A DNA stretch of 64,000 bases, from NCBI GenBank assembly GCA_034766995.1, contig CM068322.1:18482245-18546244 (forward strand). Reading direction: 5' to 3'. Positions within the stretch are counted from its first letter, which is position 1; each line of letters opens with the position of its first letter. The stretch is from Acanthacorydalis orientalis (taxonomy: Eukaryota > Arthropoda > Insecta > Megaloptera > Corydalidae). Of the stretch, positions 12,070 to 23,299 are shown piece after piece. Position numbers and translations under genes: made by a program. The notes under the pieces were generated by a model that saw nothing but the letters and a program-made list of their open reading frames with translations, was not told the origin of the DNA and did no database searches.

Positions 12070-12290
12070 AACAACAGTCGTTTATTCTGTCGCTCGCTCG
12101 CACGGGAATGACGGAGACATTCAAAAATGGCTGCTGGCGCGCTGTGAGGCCGCCATTTCAGCACCAATCTGCGAAAATGGTACGAGTATGTGCGTGCGTG
12201 CATACATATATACAGATACGGTGTATCTGTATGAGAGAATTCGAATTTTTTACGTATACGTGGGTGGTGTGTCGACATAAATATGGAAAT
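12070..12290. promoter_or_regulatory. higher-GC island with YY1/Pho-type GCCAT motifs
   Basis: Contains AAAAATGGCTGC and GGCCGCCATTTC in opposite orientations about 30 bp apart, plus GCGAAAATGGTACG. The GCCAT core flanked by GC is the known Pho/YY1 binding word. Frames on both strands (12,051-12,293 minus; 12,108-12,431 plus) are short and match nothing I recognise. Regulatory function is inferred. Confidence 0.25.
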
Positions 12291-12329
12291 CAAATAGATA
12301 TACGGACAGTGGTAGCATTCGATACCAAA

Positions 12330-12332
<3 letters not shown>

Positions 12333-12381
<49 letters not shown>
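12333..12381. repeat. (AT)n array
   Basis: Pure dinucleotide run. Confidence 0.97.
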
Positions 12382-12383
<2 letters not shown>

Positions 12384-12890
12384 CACATGATGCACGCAAA
12401 TATATTCAATTATTTATTTTTTGCTCCCTAAGATTTATCAATTATGCAGACATATATGCTACAAAGTAAATGTCAGGCATAAAAGTCGTTTTTATGAAGA
12501 AAAAACAATGACATTTGAAACAATTTTTAAAGTAAATATATTCGTAAATCAATCTGTTGCTTTTGAAAAATAAAAAAGAACTTTTTAGTATCAATATTAT
12601 TTTTATATAATTTACGAAACATTTGTTTTTTAATTTTGCTTGATACTTGAAAATTGAAATATGTAATTATAAAAATTCAGAGAATTGGTATTTTTATTTT
12701 TTAATATTTGAAACAAGTCTATATTGAGCGAACAAATTCCATAGACAAAACTTTACATTTTTTTTATTTATTCTATCAAGTGTGTTGCCTCTTGTAGATA
12801 ACCTTTCTTTAATTTATAACATTATTATTAAACATTTTAGATCTAACGAATTGTGTTTTATTTGTCCAGTAAAATCGTATTATTTACATG

Positions 12891-12894
<4 letters not shown>

Positions 12895-12940
<46 letters not shown>
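12895..12940. repeat. (AT)n array
   Basis: Pure dinucleotide run. Confidence 0.97.
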
Positions 12941-12942
<2 letters not shown>

Positions 12943-12944
12943 CT

Positions 12945-13855
12945 TTTATTTTAAGTTCGATTGATGGATTAAATAATTTCGGATAAAATTCAACTTCGTA
13001 TTTTTTTTTATTTCTTTATATAGTTTTGAATAATAAATGTATTTTAGTTTTTCAAAGTCAATTTTTAGTCTATTTTTTTCTTTATTTCTCTACTAATCTC
13101 GAGTAATTCCTTTTTATCTCTATTGTAGATTGATTAATTTATTTATAATATTTGAGTCTTATGCTTCATAAGAATAATATTTATCTGATTTTCAAAGATC
13201 AGTTGTCATCATTAACAATAAAATATTTTTCGATCATTAGTAGAAATATTTTATCTTACTAATTATAAAAGCTCTACATCAGTCCATAATAGGGTTAATA
13301 ATAGTCTTGCATTTCTTATCAGAATTAATAAAATAGTTATGGGCTTTATAACTTTTTAGGCACAATCGAATATGTTTCCAAATTCGAAAAATAATATCTT
13401 TCAGTTCTAATTTTAATTCATTTTTAAATCTCTGGTTAAACAAAAAGAATTTCTTAATATCAAAAATTATTTTTTTAAATTTTGTCCATTTTGTTGTGTA
13501 AAATGTAAAATCTCCAAAATATTACCTATAATAGTTAAAACTGTTCACTTTAGTTTTGCGTAAAAAAGACTCGCTTTCAATACTCGCTTCCCGGATTTTA
13601 CATTCTGTTGATTTATAATTTAATCATAAAGCTTTATCTGATAAATTGACGTTCGCTATATTATACTCATTATTCATTTAAATTAACTATTCATTCTTAC
13701 ATGTTTACAAAATAATCAACATCCCCAAGATCGTACATTTCGTGTACTAAAAGATATTTTTAAACTTGCCAAGCTTGCAAATTTTACATTAATTCAAATA
13801 ATGTTGAAACAGCTCGGTATTGATATTAAATAAGTAAGCGTACCTATTAAAATAT
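12945..13855. other. AT-rich spacer
   Basis: No element, gene or clear motif cluster seen. Confidence 0.6.
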
Positions 13856-13859
13856 AATT

Positions 13860-14330
13860 AGAGCACGTTGTGAATTTACCACCACCATACGTAATTCGAT
13901 ATCAACTCATCTACATGGTAAATACATCATAATCGAAAGTTTGTCAACAATCAACAACTCGCACTGTGCAAATTAAATAGCAACTGTGGTTTGAGACGTG
14001 GTGTTGACGAGGTTAAAATGCAAATTGTGTCGTAAATAATCCCAGATAGCAATTATGTCAATAGCTTGCGCAAGATTAAGACGCTGGAGGCGCGCGCGGG
14101 TCATTAGCATACATTATTCCCTCTATTATACACAGTATTAGAGTCATTAAGTCAGATTATGCATAGTTTGTGGAGTCGCGCGGCGATGGAGAAAAAATTA
14201 ATTATGAAAATAGCGGAACGGGAGAATGAAAATACGCAGATAAAGACTCGTGTCGGGATATAAAGGGAGACTGTTGTCCTCTCGTTGGGGTAAAACAGAA
14301 AACAGACACTGCATCGATACCAATATATAT
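13860..14330. promoter_or_regulatory. candidate conserved noncoding element / enhancer
   Basis: The sequence is compositionally distinct, with CpG retained and low homopolymer content. Visible words include AACTGTGGTTTGAG (Runt-type TGTGGTT), AAATGCAAATTGTG (POU octamer-like ATGCAAAT) and CATTAGCATAC, plus a GC block (CTGGAGGCGCGCGCGGG). No reading frame is open across it; the 65-codon minus frame at 14,152-14,349 looks accidental. Binding roles are inferred from consensus words only. Confidence 0.35.
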
Positions 14331-14915
14331 GGATTATCACCTTTTTCACATCGATAATGTTAAAAGATAAAAAATTGAAAGATATAGTATAGATATTTTA
14401 TTACACATATATAATTCATTATATTATCATTTAGAACACAAATGGCCGATACGTATTAGAAAAATATGAAATATCGGATCTTTATTAAAAATTTAAACAA
14501 ACAAATTTGAAGAATATACACAAAGGAAAGCCAAAAAGTAAAAGCGCATTTAAGAAGTATAAAACTCTTATTCCACATACATGATTTTTATTATGATTAT
14601 TTTTTCTTCACACACCTCCATAATTCTTATGAACTTAGTCCAACAACGTTAATAAGTTTCTACATTCCATCCTGGAAGAAATCTTTTGATCTCTTGTCGA
14701 ACCACTCTAGTACCGTATTAATGAACAAATCATCATAAATATATGATGGATTGTCTCTCTACATAATGATTGAACAATTTCCCATTAACAGTAACTAAAC
14801 GAGTCAAAAACGAATTCTTTTCAGTATATTAATCGGTGCAAGTGTGATTGCGTAAGAAACCATGGTTTAGAAACAGTTTTCTTTCTAAAATTTTCCTTTT
14901 ACTTTTTGACTTACC

Positions 14916-14919
<4 letters not shown>

Positions 14920-14989
<70 letters not shown>

Positions 14990-15009
14990 TACATTTATAT
15001 ATATATATA
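14920..15009. repeat. long (AT)n array with CA segment
   Basis: About 90 bp of TA with a short (CA)n and TTTATA interruption. It abuts the TA target site of the Tigger element at 15,010. Confidence 0.97.
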
Positions 15010-15500
15010 CAGTAGAACTCCAACTATTCAGAAAATTGATTATCCCTCCAGATAATTATAACATGTGTATATATATATATACGTTATAATTCTACGCCAA
15101 ATATTTTTTTTGTTTCAACATAAACAACCTTATTATTAATGAATGAAAATGAGGTAGTGTAAGGAATATTCTTTCATTGTCTAAAGTGATTTTATTTGTT
15201 ATTTCTACTGGCACATTCTGGCATATTTTTCAGCACATTTTGATTTCGTTCTTAATTTAGTCATGGTCAGGAAGAAGAAGAAATAACTTAGCGGCAGCCA
15301 ACAAAGCTATCTTCATTCTATCAAGGCAATTAAAGATATCAAGAAATATTTAGAAGAACAAGACGAGATTAATGACCTAAAAAAAGAGGCTCTTCTATGA
15401 TAAATCAAAGATATGGTAGCAGCTAAACGACTTGCTTCCAAGAAATAAATGAATAACTGATTTTTTTCTACATATTTTTCCAAATCCGAAATCTATGTAG

Positions 15501-15561
<61 letters not shown>

Positions 15562-15770
15562 TACATACATTAGTTATATATATATATATATATATATATG
15601 TACATACTATGTATATATAATTATACTCAATAAATATCTTCATTACAGAACTCAAACATCTGTGTGTACATCTTCATTAATTCAAAAACCCATTCAATAT
15701 GCTTATCCGGAAATTTCGTTACCCGGCATAGCCGTGACAGAGATTATGCTCGATAATTGAGGTTCTACTG
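15010..15770 (+). mobile_element. pogo/Tigger element, internally deleted
   Basis: The left end reads CAGTAGAACTCCAACTATTC. The right end, on the other strand, reads CAGTAGAACCTCAATTATCG and continues into a GGGTAACGAAATTTCCGG region. Both ends are flanked by TA (15,008-15,009 and 15,771-15,772), as expected for this superfamily. Inside, the plus strand at about 15,300-15,445 reads AIKDIKKYLEEQDEINDLKK, later MVAAKRLASKK. This resembles the C-terminal segment of Tigger/jerky-type transposases, in which an acidic, Gln-rich helix is followed by a Lys/Arg-rich tail. DNA-binding and DDE domains are missing and two adjacent stops interrupt the frame. (TA)n arrays at 15,065, 15,502 and 15,575 have expanded inside the element. 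At 761 bp it is far shorter than an autonomous copy. Confidence 0.8.
15502..15600. repeat. (AT)n arrays inside the Tigger element
   Basis: Two TA runs (15,502-15,558 and 15,575-15,600) separated by AAATATACATACATTAG. Confidence 0.96.
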
Positions 15771-15778
15771 TATGTCTG

Positions 15779-15782
<4 letters not shown>

Positions 15783-15828
<46 letters not shown>
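15783..15828. repeat. (AT)n array
   Basis: TA run starting about 10 bp beyond the right end of the Tigger element. Confidence 0.97.
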
Positions 15829-15829
<1 letters not shown>

Positions 15830-16084
15830 TCATTATGAATTACAAAAAAAACACACATTTTAAATAAATAAATAAATATGTACTTTAAAATATGTATATA
15901 TAAGTATATTTCTCAGTAATTCTGCAAAATTATTTCAGAGAGCAATTGAGAAATAGAAGTAGTTAATTATATTTTAAAACTAAAATCTGCATTCTGCATT
16001 AATCAATTAATGTGATAATTAAGGTAAATGTACTTCATTAAGGTCAGTGAGTTGTTCCAAAGTGCACACTCTATTGCTATAATT

Positions 16085-16320
16085 ACATAACTTTAACGTC
16101 AGACGACACCTTTAACCAAATTGAAGTCGTCAGTATGACGAGTATACATTCTACTAGTACTATTTCATTTCTTGAAATGAGCTGAAGTCAGCACTCAGTA
16201 CAGTTTGTCGTCAGTCTAAAGTTTGTCACTTCATTTCTACAGTTCGTACTTTACTCTGACGATGCACTATTCTATTCTCAATGTTTTTTCTTCTTATCAC
16301 AGACGTTCTGACGTCACAGT
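16085..16320. promoter_or_regulatory. cluster of CRE/AP-1 type half sites
   Basis: CGTCA or TGACG occurs at 16,097, 16,128, 16,136, 16,208 and 16,257, and a full palindromic TGACGTCA lies at 16,309-16,316. That is six hits in about 220 bp of otherwise AT-rich DNA. This is a known CREB/ATF-type binding word. The cluster could be regulatory or the residue of an old short repeat, since several hits share the longer word GTCGTCAGT. Function is inferred. Confidence 0.3.
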
Positions 16321-16374
16321 GAAATGTCGGAGTTATGTAGTTATGTTTGATTCAAACTTTTATATGATACAAAC

Positions 16375-16378
<4 letters not shown>

Positions 16379-16460
<82 letters not shown>
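16379..16460. repeat. long (AT)n array
   Basis: About 82 bp of pure TA. Confidence 0.97.
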
Positions 16461-16468
<8 letters not shown>

Positions 16469-16614
16469 TAATATTGACTTCAATTATTTTGATAATTACA
16501 AAATATTCGTTAGAATTACTACATAAATCAAAATATAATAAATAATTATATACCATAACAGGAAAAGAAATGACTCGAATAAAGATTATTTATTTTTAAT
16601 ATTATACTTTAATA

Positions 16615-17776
16615 GGATGTAGCACTGAAGGCGCTGTTCATGTGTAGATAGTTCTAGATGCGTATGCTGTGAGCAGTGACAGATGTCTCATATCATTTTG
16701 AAATATGAACATTTCCTACTAAAATTCAATCATCAGACGCCATCCGTTTTATAGACAAGTGCTTGTCTACAACCGGATTAAAATGAAACGCAATAAATTC
16801 TTTTTCTGATGTGTACTTCTACACTACTTTGATTTTAAAAAAATTGCAGCTGAAGCTCGTCGATTGCTTGCGAAAACTGTGACGATCCCGACAAACAATG
16901 ACCAGGTCAATCGAAAAAGTTCGAAAATGAACAACTATAAGCTCTCTGGAAGAAAACCCTGCTCAAACACTCAAAGAATTGGCTCAACAGCTCGAAGTAG
17001 ATAAATCATCCATTTCACAGCATTTACAAGTCATGGAAAAGATCTAGAAAGAAAGGAGATGGCTGCCACATGAATTGACCGAAAATACCACTGCTAATCG
17101 TTTAAACATCTACTTTGCTTTCAAGGCATAATTTTTGTAACGTATCGTGACCGGAGATGAAAAATTGATCTATTTCGGAAACCAGAAACGCAAGAAATCA
17201 TGGGTTGATCCTGGCCAACTATCAACGTTGACACCAAAGCGAAACATCCACGGTCATAAAGAAATGCCCTCTATTTTAGTGTGATATAGAGGGTGTCATG
17301 TATTATGAGCTGTTGAAACCGAAGGAAACAATCACCACCGAACGTTATCGAAAACAATTTGAACGCCTGAATGATAATTTGATGCAAAAACCGAACAGTG
17401 ATTCTTCTCAATGTAAATGTTTGGCCCCACGTTGCTATAGCCGTGAAACCAACACTGATGGAACTCGAATAGGATTCTCCAACACCCAGCGTATTCTTCG
17501 GACCTGACTCCAAGCGATTACCATCTGTTCCGATCGATGCAACACGCTTTGGAAGATATACATTTCCATAAGTACGGAGAAGTCGAAAATTTGGTTGCTG
17601 AATGGATTGGCTCAAACAACAGAACATTCTTTCGTCGCGGAATTCAATTTCTGACAGAAAAGTGGGAAAAAGTCATAACTTCCGAAGGAAAATACTTTGA
17701 TTAATGTATTCATTCATTTTTTTATTGAAATAAATGCTCAAAAAGCCACAAAAACGCGGCTTTCAATTCAACCTTC
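16615..17776 (+). pseudogene. mariner transposon, near full length, dead
   Basis: Ends at about 16,615 and 17,776 show a degraded inverted repeat next to TA. Plus-strand translation in shifting frames gives recognisable mariner transposase landmarks in order: TLKELAQQLEVDKSSISQHL (second HTH), LPHELTEN (the WVPHEL linker), RIVTGDEKLIYF, KRKKSWVDPGQ, YYELLKPKETITTERY, NVWPHVA (second catalytic block), HPAYSSDLTPSDYHLFRSM and FFRRGIQFLTEKWEKVI, ending with YFD and a stop at about 17,704. The first (GDE) and third (PSD) catalytic aspartates remain. The second block reads LNVN where Leu-His-Asp-Asn is expected, so that Asp is lost. At least three frameshifts and several stops are present, and the first HTH is barely readable. 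The landmarks fit the cecropia/Hsmar-like side of mariner; the subfamily is inferred. Confidence 0.88.
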
Positions 17777-17837
17777 TAATATTTACCACTCAAAATATTT
17801 TTGGATTTATAAACCAATTTATAATATACAATGTTAA

Positions 17838-18070
17838 TTTAGAGATTGTTTTTTCACACCACAAACTACATAAACATTTACCACTCAAAAATGTTCAACA
17901 AATCATTACTGGCCATTTTTAATTAAATCGCATGGATAATAATTAAAAATGAAGAATAAAGATTTATTGTACATATTTGACAAAAAAAATTGTGATTTAT
18001 GAGGCGAAAAAAGAGTTCATTTATGAAAGTAAATTTAGCCTCAGTATAAGAACTGTGTTGTTTTAGTTGA
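17838..18070. repeat. foldback repeat, copy D (both arms, no centre)
   Basis: The left arm reads TTTTTTCACACCACAAAC and then CTCAAAAATGTTCAACAAAT. The right arm reads GTGATTTATGAGGCGAAAAA and GTAAATTTAGCCTCAGTAT. The arms are separated by only about 40 bp and the ATCCTCAGAGCAC centre is absent. The copy begins about 60 bp beyond the dead mariner. Confidence 0.65.
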
Positions 18071-18079
18071 GTGAGTTAC

Positions 18080-18710
18080 TATTACAATATTAAATAATTA
18101 ATCTAAAGTACCGAAAGTAAAAAACAAATATTCACTAATGTATATATGAGGTTATACAAAAGGTATCCAGAAAACATTCTTGCTAAAAATGAGATAAATT
18201 ATTAGAACATGTAGTTATACACCAAACTCTTTTATTATGAAAAATTATTTTTATATATTTTTTCTATAATTTTAAATATTTTTTCTCTTATATTCTAAAT
18301 AATTTAATTTGATAGAATATCAAATTGAAACTTATTCAATAAAGTATTATATACAATTAAAATTTTGTTACAAATAATTTCATATCCAAATTGAACATAA
18401 ATCAATATATTAACTTCATTTTGAAAAAAAGAAATATCAAAATGATTCATGTCACACTAATGAGGTATTAAAACAATATTAATTTTAATAATGAAATTTT
18501 CTTTTTAATGACATCGCAGACTTCAATTTATTGGAGATTTTAATGCATTTATAATGAATATGTAATTTATTTAACATATTTAATAACGAGGTGTAATATA
18601 TAATTCAAAATTATGAAGAAGAATAAAAAACTGAACACCATCATTCAAAAAAAAAAAACACAGATCCACCTACACATTTACTCACAAACGTAAAAGAAAA
18701 TGACAAATAA
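18080..18710. other. AT-rich spacer
   Basis: No gene or element recognised. Confidence 0.6.
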
Positions 18711-18714
18711 TGCG

Positions 18715-19020
18715 ATTTGGTCGTTTTGTAGTAGTGCTTTTTAGGCGGCTACATAATACGACGGGATCACGACTGAGACACCTTTTACGCTGCTAATGAT
18801 CGCGGAACTTTGTTAATTAAAATCGGTAATCATCACTGGGGTCGACATAGCGTATACTCCGTCTGCGTTTGAGTGTTTCTTGTCTTTATCGCCATTCTTT
18901 GAAATGCCACGTAGCATTTGACTTATTCGCTTTGTTTGTGTCTATCTCATTACTCATGACAGATTCAGACATAGGTTTTCGAATGGTGCTGTCATAAAAT
19001 TTACATTTTAGTTCTGAACG
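18715..19020. promoter_or_regulatory. candidate conserved noncoding element
   Basis: CpG-retaining block within AT-rich spacer. Homeodomain-type words lie close together (GCTAATGATC, TTTGTTAATTAAAATCGG, GGTAATCATC), followed by TTATCGCCATTC. No long open frame. Enhancer role inferred from composition and site clustering only. Confidence 0.3.
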
Positions 19021-20110
19021 AACATTTTCGAATATATATCTTCACAACAAATGTTAATTAAAACATACTTGTTTGTGTTGTTTCCATTATACAAGGTTAT
19101 TTATTTCGAACCATTTCTTTTATTATTCGCATAATTTATATATATTTGTAACAACAGATGAACAATGAAACAATGTTTAACTATATAATTCACTAAATAA
19201 CAAAATGAAAAGGGAATTCAACCCAAAATATAGCATATCAAAAAATAAAAAGTAACAATTTCAAATAATATAATTATTTTATTAATTAATTATTAAAAAT
19301 CATTATTTTGTGCAACTGAATATTAAAAAACGATTTAATTATTCATGTAATTTTACATTAAGAATTAATAATCTAAAGCTAAGGAAACCAAATAATAATC
19401 TTTTACAATATGCGTTTTACTACTGTGTCTCAATTCACTTATACGGATAAAGTTTTCACTACCCCACAGATAATAAATTTTTCCTTCATCAAAAATGGAT
19501 TACTCCTATTTTAGACTATTCATATTTCCTTAACGATGGCATCATTATCACAGCTCTAAGATCCTTTTATTGAGAGTCATATTAGAAGAAAACTGTTTTG
19601 TTCAGATAAAGAACTTAATATTAAGAGTACAAAATTACCATTTTAAAATTACTATTTAAAACATAAATATGTACAATGTTTCAATTAAAACGTAAAAATA
19701 TATTAAATAACATAATAAAAATAAAAAAAATATATCCATGTCAAAATTTATGAATTTAGGTATTTTCTAATAAATCATCTATTATTTTTAACAGTCACTT
19801 TTTATTTTTACTAGCCTAGTAATTAAGAGAACCATTTATTTACAGAATACAGCACTAATTCGATTTAAACTTTAACATAACAAAGTAATAAAATTATTTA
19901 ATAAAATAAAATCAGTATGGTGTTTTATTCTAGTCGGTTCTATGTCGTAATAAAAATAGAAATTAGTTCTATTAGTAATTTTCAATTTTTCATTTTTTAA
20001 TCATTTGTCAATTATATATTATTCTTTATTCATAACTACAGTGTTAAATAATCCATATGTTAAAAAAATATAAGCGTTATATGTGTTAATAATATAAAAG
20101 TGTACAAAAT
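19020..20110. other. AT-rich spacer
   Basis: No gene or element recognised. Confidence 0.6.
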
Positions 20111-20112
20111 TA

Positions 20113-20598
20113 ATTCGGTGCCTTTTCTATAGAAAACAAATGTTTATTTATGGAAAAATGGAACGGAATTCAATCCTCAAAATAAAACCCATTATTTTGT
20201 ATCACTTTTCTCCATCTGCTACGTAACTGACGAAAATCTTGTAGAAATAAAGATGGCAGCTGTGAATTGATGAAGTAGTAATGTATTTTAGGATCTCTTC
20301 AACTGTTTTAGAATTTTTATATGCTTTTTACGGCACAATACCTTCCACAAAAGCTAAACAAATCAATCCCGCGGTTTCAGCAGTATTTTTTTCAACTGGA
20401 TGCGAAAAGTATTCAATGCGTAATATACTTCTTTCAGGCCGTAATCATGTTCAGTACTGATTTCTGAGGTTATGCCAACTGATTGGACAAGATATACAGC
20501 GTTTTTATATGATAAGGTTGGCACTTCAAAGTCCTACAACGGCGAGAAAATATTCTAATTTAAAACAGAGTTGATTGATCGATGTAAAGGCACCGAAT
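20113..20598 (-). mobile_element. 486-bp mariner deletion derivative, copy 1
   Basis: Exact 13-bp terminal inverted repeats (ATTCGGTGCCTTT at 20,113; its complement ends at 20,598), each flanked by TA, define a complete element. On the minus strand it encodes a decayed mariner N-terminus (a cysteine-less version of the RHCILFAFQLKKNATEAT block) and then EGIVP, AYKNSKTVEEILKYI. It jumps directly to a C-terminal FRQLRSRWRKVIQNNGFYFED followed by a stop. The whole catalytic core is missing. The copy at 45,675-46,022 has the same N-to-C junction, so the deletion predates both copies. It is non-autonomous and would need a transposase supplied in trans. Confidence 0.78.
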
Positions 20599-20619
20599 TA
20601 ATTTTTATACCTAATATAA

Positions 20620-20869
20620 TTCTTAACCCAACCAACCAAATACTCTTCATCTGATTTTAGATTTTCTTTTATTATTATCATTATAATAGTTCTAGTTTTG
20701 TTAAGTTTATTTTTATACATATTTTATTAAGTTTTTTTTTCTATGAAATTTCATTTACACTAATTTCTATTCTTCATTCAAAAAAATGTCAAATACTTCG
20801 TTCATACTGTAATTAGAATTAGTGTTTATTGTAGACTTTATGGTCAAACTATACTTGCAATGTACAAAC

Positions 20870-20870
<1 letters not shown>
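20620..20870. other. AT-rich spacer
   Basis: No supported feature. Confidence 0.55.
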
Positions 20871-20872
<2 letters not shown>

Positions 20873-20928
<56 letters not shown>

Positions 20929-20929
20929 C

Positions 20930-20993
<64 letters not shown>

Positions 20994-20999
20994 ACATAT
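20873..20999. repeat. very long (AT)n array with CA interruptions
   Basis: About 127 bp of TA with regularly placed TACATA interruptions. Confidence 0.97.
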
Positions 21000-21349
21000 A
21001 GTACGATTTAAATAATCAATCTATATGTTCTAAAATAGAGATAGAACTGGAACTGTATTTACTTGTATCAAATTGAAAAAATGAAGCTGGTATTGAAACT
21101 TGCTATGAAATAAGAAATTTTCTAATTATACATAAAACGCGAAAAACATAAATTATTTTTAACCGTATTAGTTGCTTATACACATTATTTTATGAAAATG
21201 ATTATATACATCTAAGGCATGCGAAGGGTACGAAACGAGAGAAAAAAGAACCATAAAAGGAATATATACCACGTATAATAAAAAAAGAGTAAATGTTTGG
21301 ATGCGTTAGTGGATGGATCATTTATTCACGTTACGAAAAATGATTGCAT

Positions 21350-21780
21350 GAAAAATATATTTCCGAGCGTTTAACGGTGCAGATGCCCATCCGTTGTGCC
21401 GTTCGGATGAATATAGAGGTTTCTTGACTGGATAGATGAAGATCCGCCAGTAAACGACTGATAACTTTTCTGAACCTCGAGGTTGAGGCGTAAACATCAA
21501 TTTACAAAGTCGAATTTTGAAATATGGTGCACATTCGTCTGTGCCACATCCATATATCGACGTATCACACCAATAAAAATAAAAATAAAATAACTGCTTT
21601 GCTGCGGTCGCGGAAAGTGGCGGCGACGTTCACAAGTCGTTCTAAATTGAATGAGTCGATAATAAGGATGGAGAATGTCGACGTTTCGACATAAAAAGAG
21701 ATCGAAATAAGACTATTCGTTACCGAGTATACAAATTTAGTAGATGTCAAAATAAGTTATTGAACATTTTCGCACGTCAG
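21350..21780. promoter_or_regulatory. higher-GC island
   Basis: A compositionally distinct block with CpG-containing words such as TTTGCTGCGGTCGCGGAAAG and GGCGGCGACGTTCAC. Frames of 60-61 codons on the minus strand look accidental. It could be a conserved noncoding element; no specific site cluster stands out. Confidence 0.22.
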
Positions 21781-22043
21781 TCTTAAATATAAGTTGAAAC
21801 TCTACTGGTATCACGATTGTAAACAGAGATATACGAAATGTGTGTAGAATATGTCAATTTTAATAATAGTTAAAAAGGAAAGAAGTATAAATGTAAATTC
21901 GATCAAATGTTTCACGTACTATTTTCGTTTCTTTGATAAAATACGTAACATTTATCCTGAGAATGCTTTGATAAAATGAAAGATGAGTAATGACAATTTT
22001 CAGTATACACGAACACACATATACACACGCACTCACATACTCC

Positions 22044-22053
22044 CACACAGACA

Positions 22054-22120
<67 letters not shown>
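22044..22120. repeat. compound (CA)n(TA)n array
   Basis: CA run of about 10 units followed by a TA run of about 23 units and a GTGTGTG tail. Confidence 0.97.
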
Positions 22121-22122
<2 letters not shown>

Positions 22123-22547
22123 GTGTGTGTGATATTGTGTATGTGTATGTATTCGTATATCAATTGAAATTTTTAAAGAATTTTCTTTAAAAAGATTTAT
22201 AAATAAAAATAATTTAAAATTATAATTATACTATCTTACTTTACTCTTCACTTATACTTAAAAATAAATTGAAAATATAATACATCTGAAAGTGTAAAAT
22301 ACAAAAATAAACGATTGTTCCCAGTAAACATAATTAACAGTAGAATACTATAACCGCAAAAAATAATTATTAAATAGCTAAACTTTCAATTATTGTCTCT
22401 TATACTTTAAAAATTATTTCAAAATTTCAAACAACGGTTTTCTTACATTAAATGAGTTTCAAGTATAATAATGTTAAAACATTTCCAACACGAAAAAATG
22501 ATAATTAGTAGAAATTAAAATTTAATAATGTTTCAGAAATAAATTTT

Positions 22548-22735
22548 TCACTCGCCTCACTAACCACTTTTCTTTCAGATCGAAAATGTTCAAATAAATG
22601 ATAATTAATCATTTTTGATTCTAGACATTTCAATAACGAGGATATTATCCTCAGAGCACTGAAGTACAGAAAAAATTATGATGAATGGAAAATACATTCG
22701 TACAAGTGAATTAAGTCACAATCTATACAATATAA
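22548..22735. repeat. foldback repeat, copy E
   Basis: The left arm reads GAAAATGTTCAAATAAATGA and AATTAATCATTTTTGATT. The centre is nearly consensus: ATTATCCTCAGAGCACTGAA followed by GTACAGAAAA. Only the outer part of the right arm is left (GTGAATTAAGTCACAATC), so the inner right arm has been deleted. Confidence 0.65.
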
Positions 22736-22739
22736 GAAA

Positions 22740-23035
22740 ATTCTTTGGTAAATAACAATTTGCTGTTTGATAAACATCAGCGCTTTAAATCATAATTTTT
22801 CATATAGTGAAATGTATAGATATTAAGTATGCAACTAAAAACAATCGCACACTTCTTACTCTAAATGACAATATATTGTCTATTTATATCTTATACAACT
22901 TGTATTTTTTCATAAGAAAATATTTGCAGTCATTTGGATTTTACAGAAACTAATATTTTTTTTACTTCATTAGTATGTACCAATCTTAAAAAAGGAATAC
23001 AATACAGTTAATTGTGGAGACATCTATTTTTCATA
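22740..23035. other. AT-rich spacer
   Basis: No supported feature. Confidence 0.55.
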
Positions 23036-23041
23036 TTTTCC

Positions 23042-23258
23042 ATGTATGTATGTATGTATGTATGTATGTATGTATGTATGTATGTATGTATGTATGTATG
23101 TATGTATGTATGTATGTATGTATGTATGTATGTATGAATGTATGTATGTATGTATGTATGTATGTATGTATGTATGTATGTATGTATGTATGTATGTATG
23201 TATGTATGTATGTATGTATGTATGTATGAATGTATGAATGTATGTATGTATGTATGTA
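23042..23258. repeat. (ATGT)n tetranucleotide array
   Basis: About 217 bp of a 4-bp repeat (54 units), with single-base changes producing ATGA units at about 23,136, 23,228 and 23,236. A 4-bp unit keeps all frames open, which explains the overlapping 63-120 codon frames with YVCM or YIHT repeats on both strands. Confidence 0.98.
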
Positions 23259-23299
23259 TATACATATATAATTATAAAATAAAAAGAAAACAAAGAAAC

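Noticed and set aside
17271..17627. 118-codon minus-strand frame
   Set aside because: It lies antisense to the mariner pseudogene, whose plus-strand blocks explain the composition.
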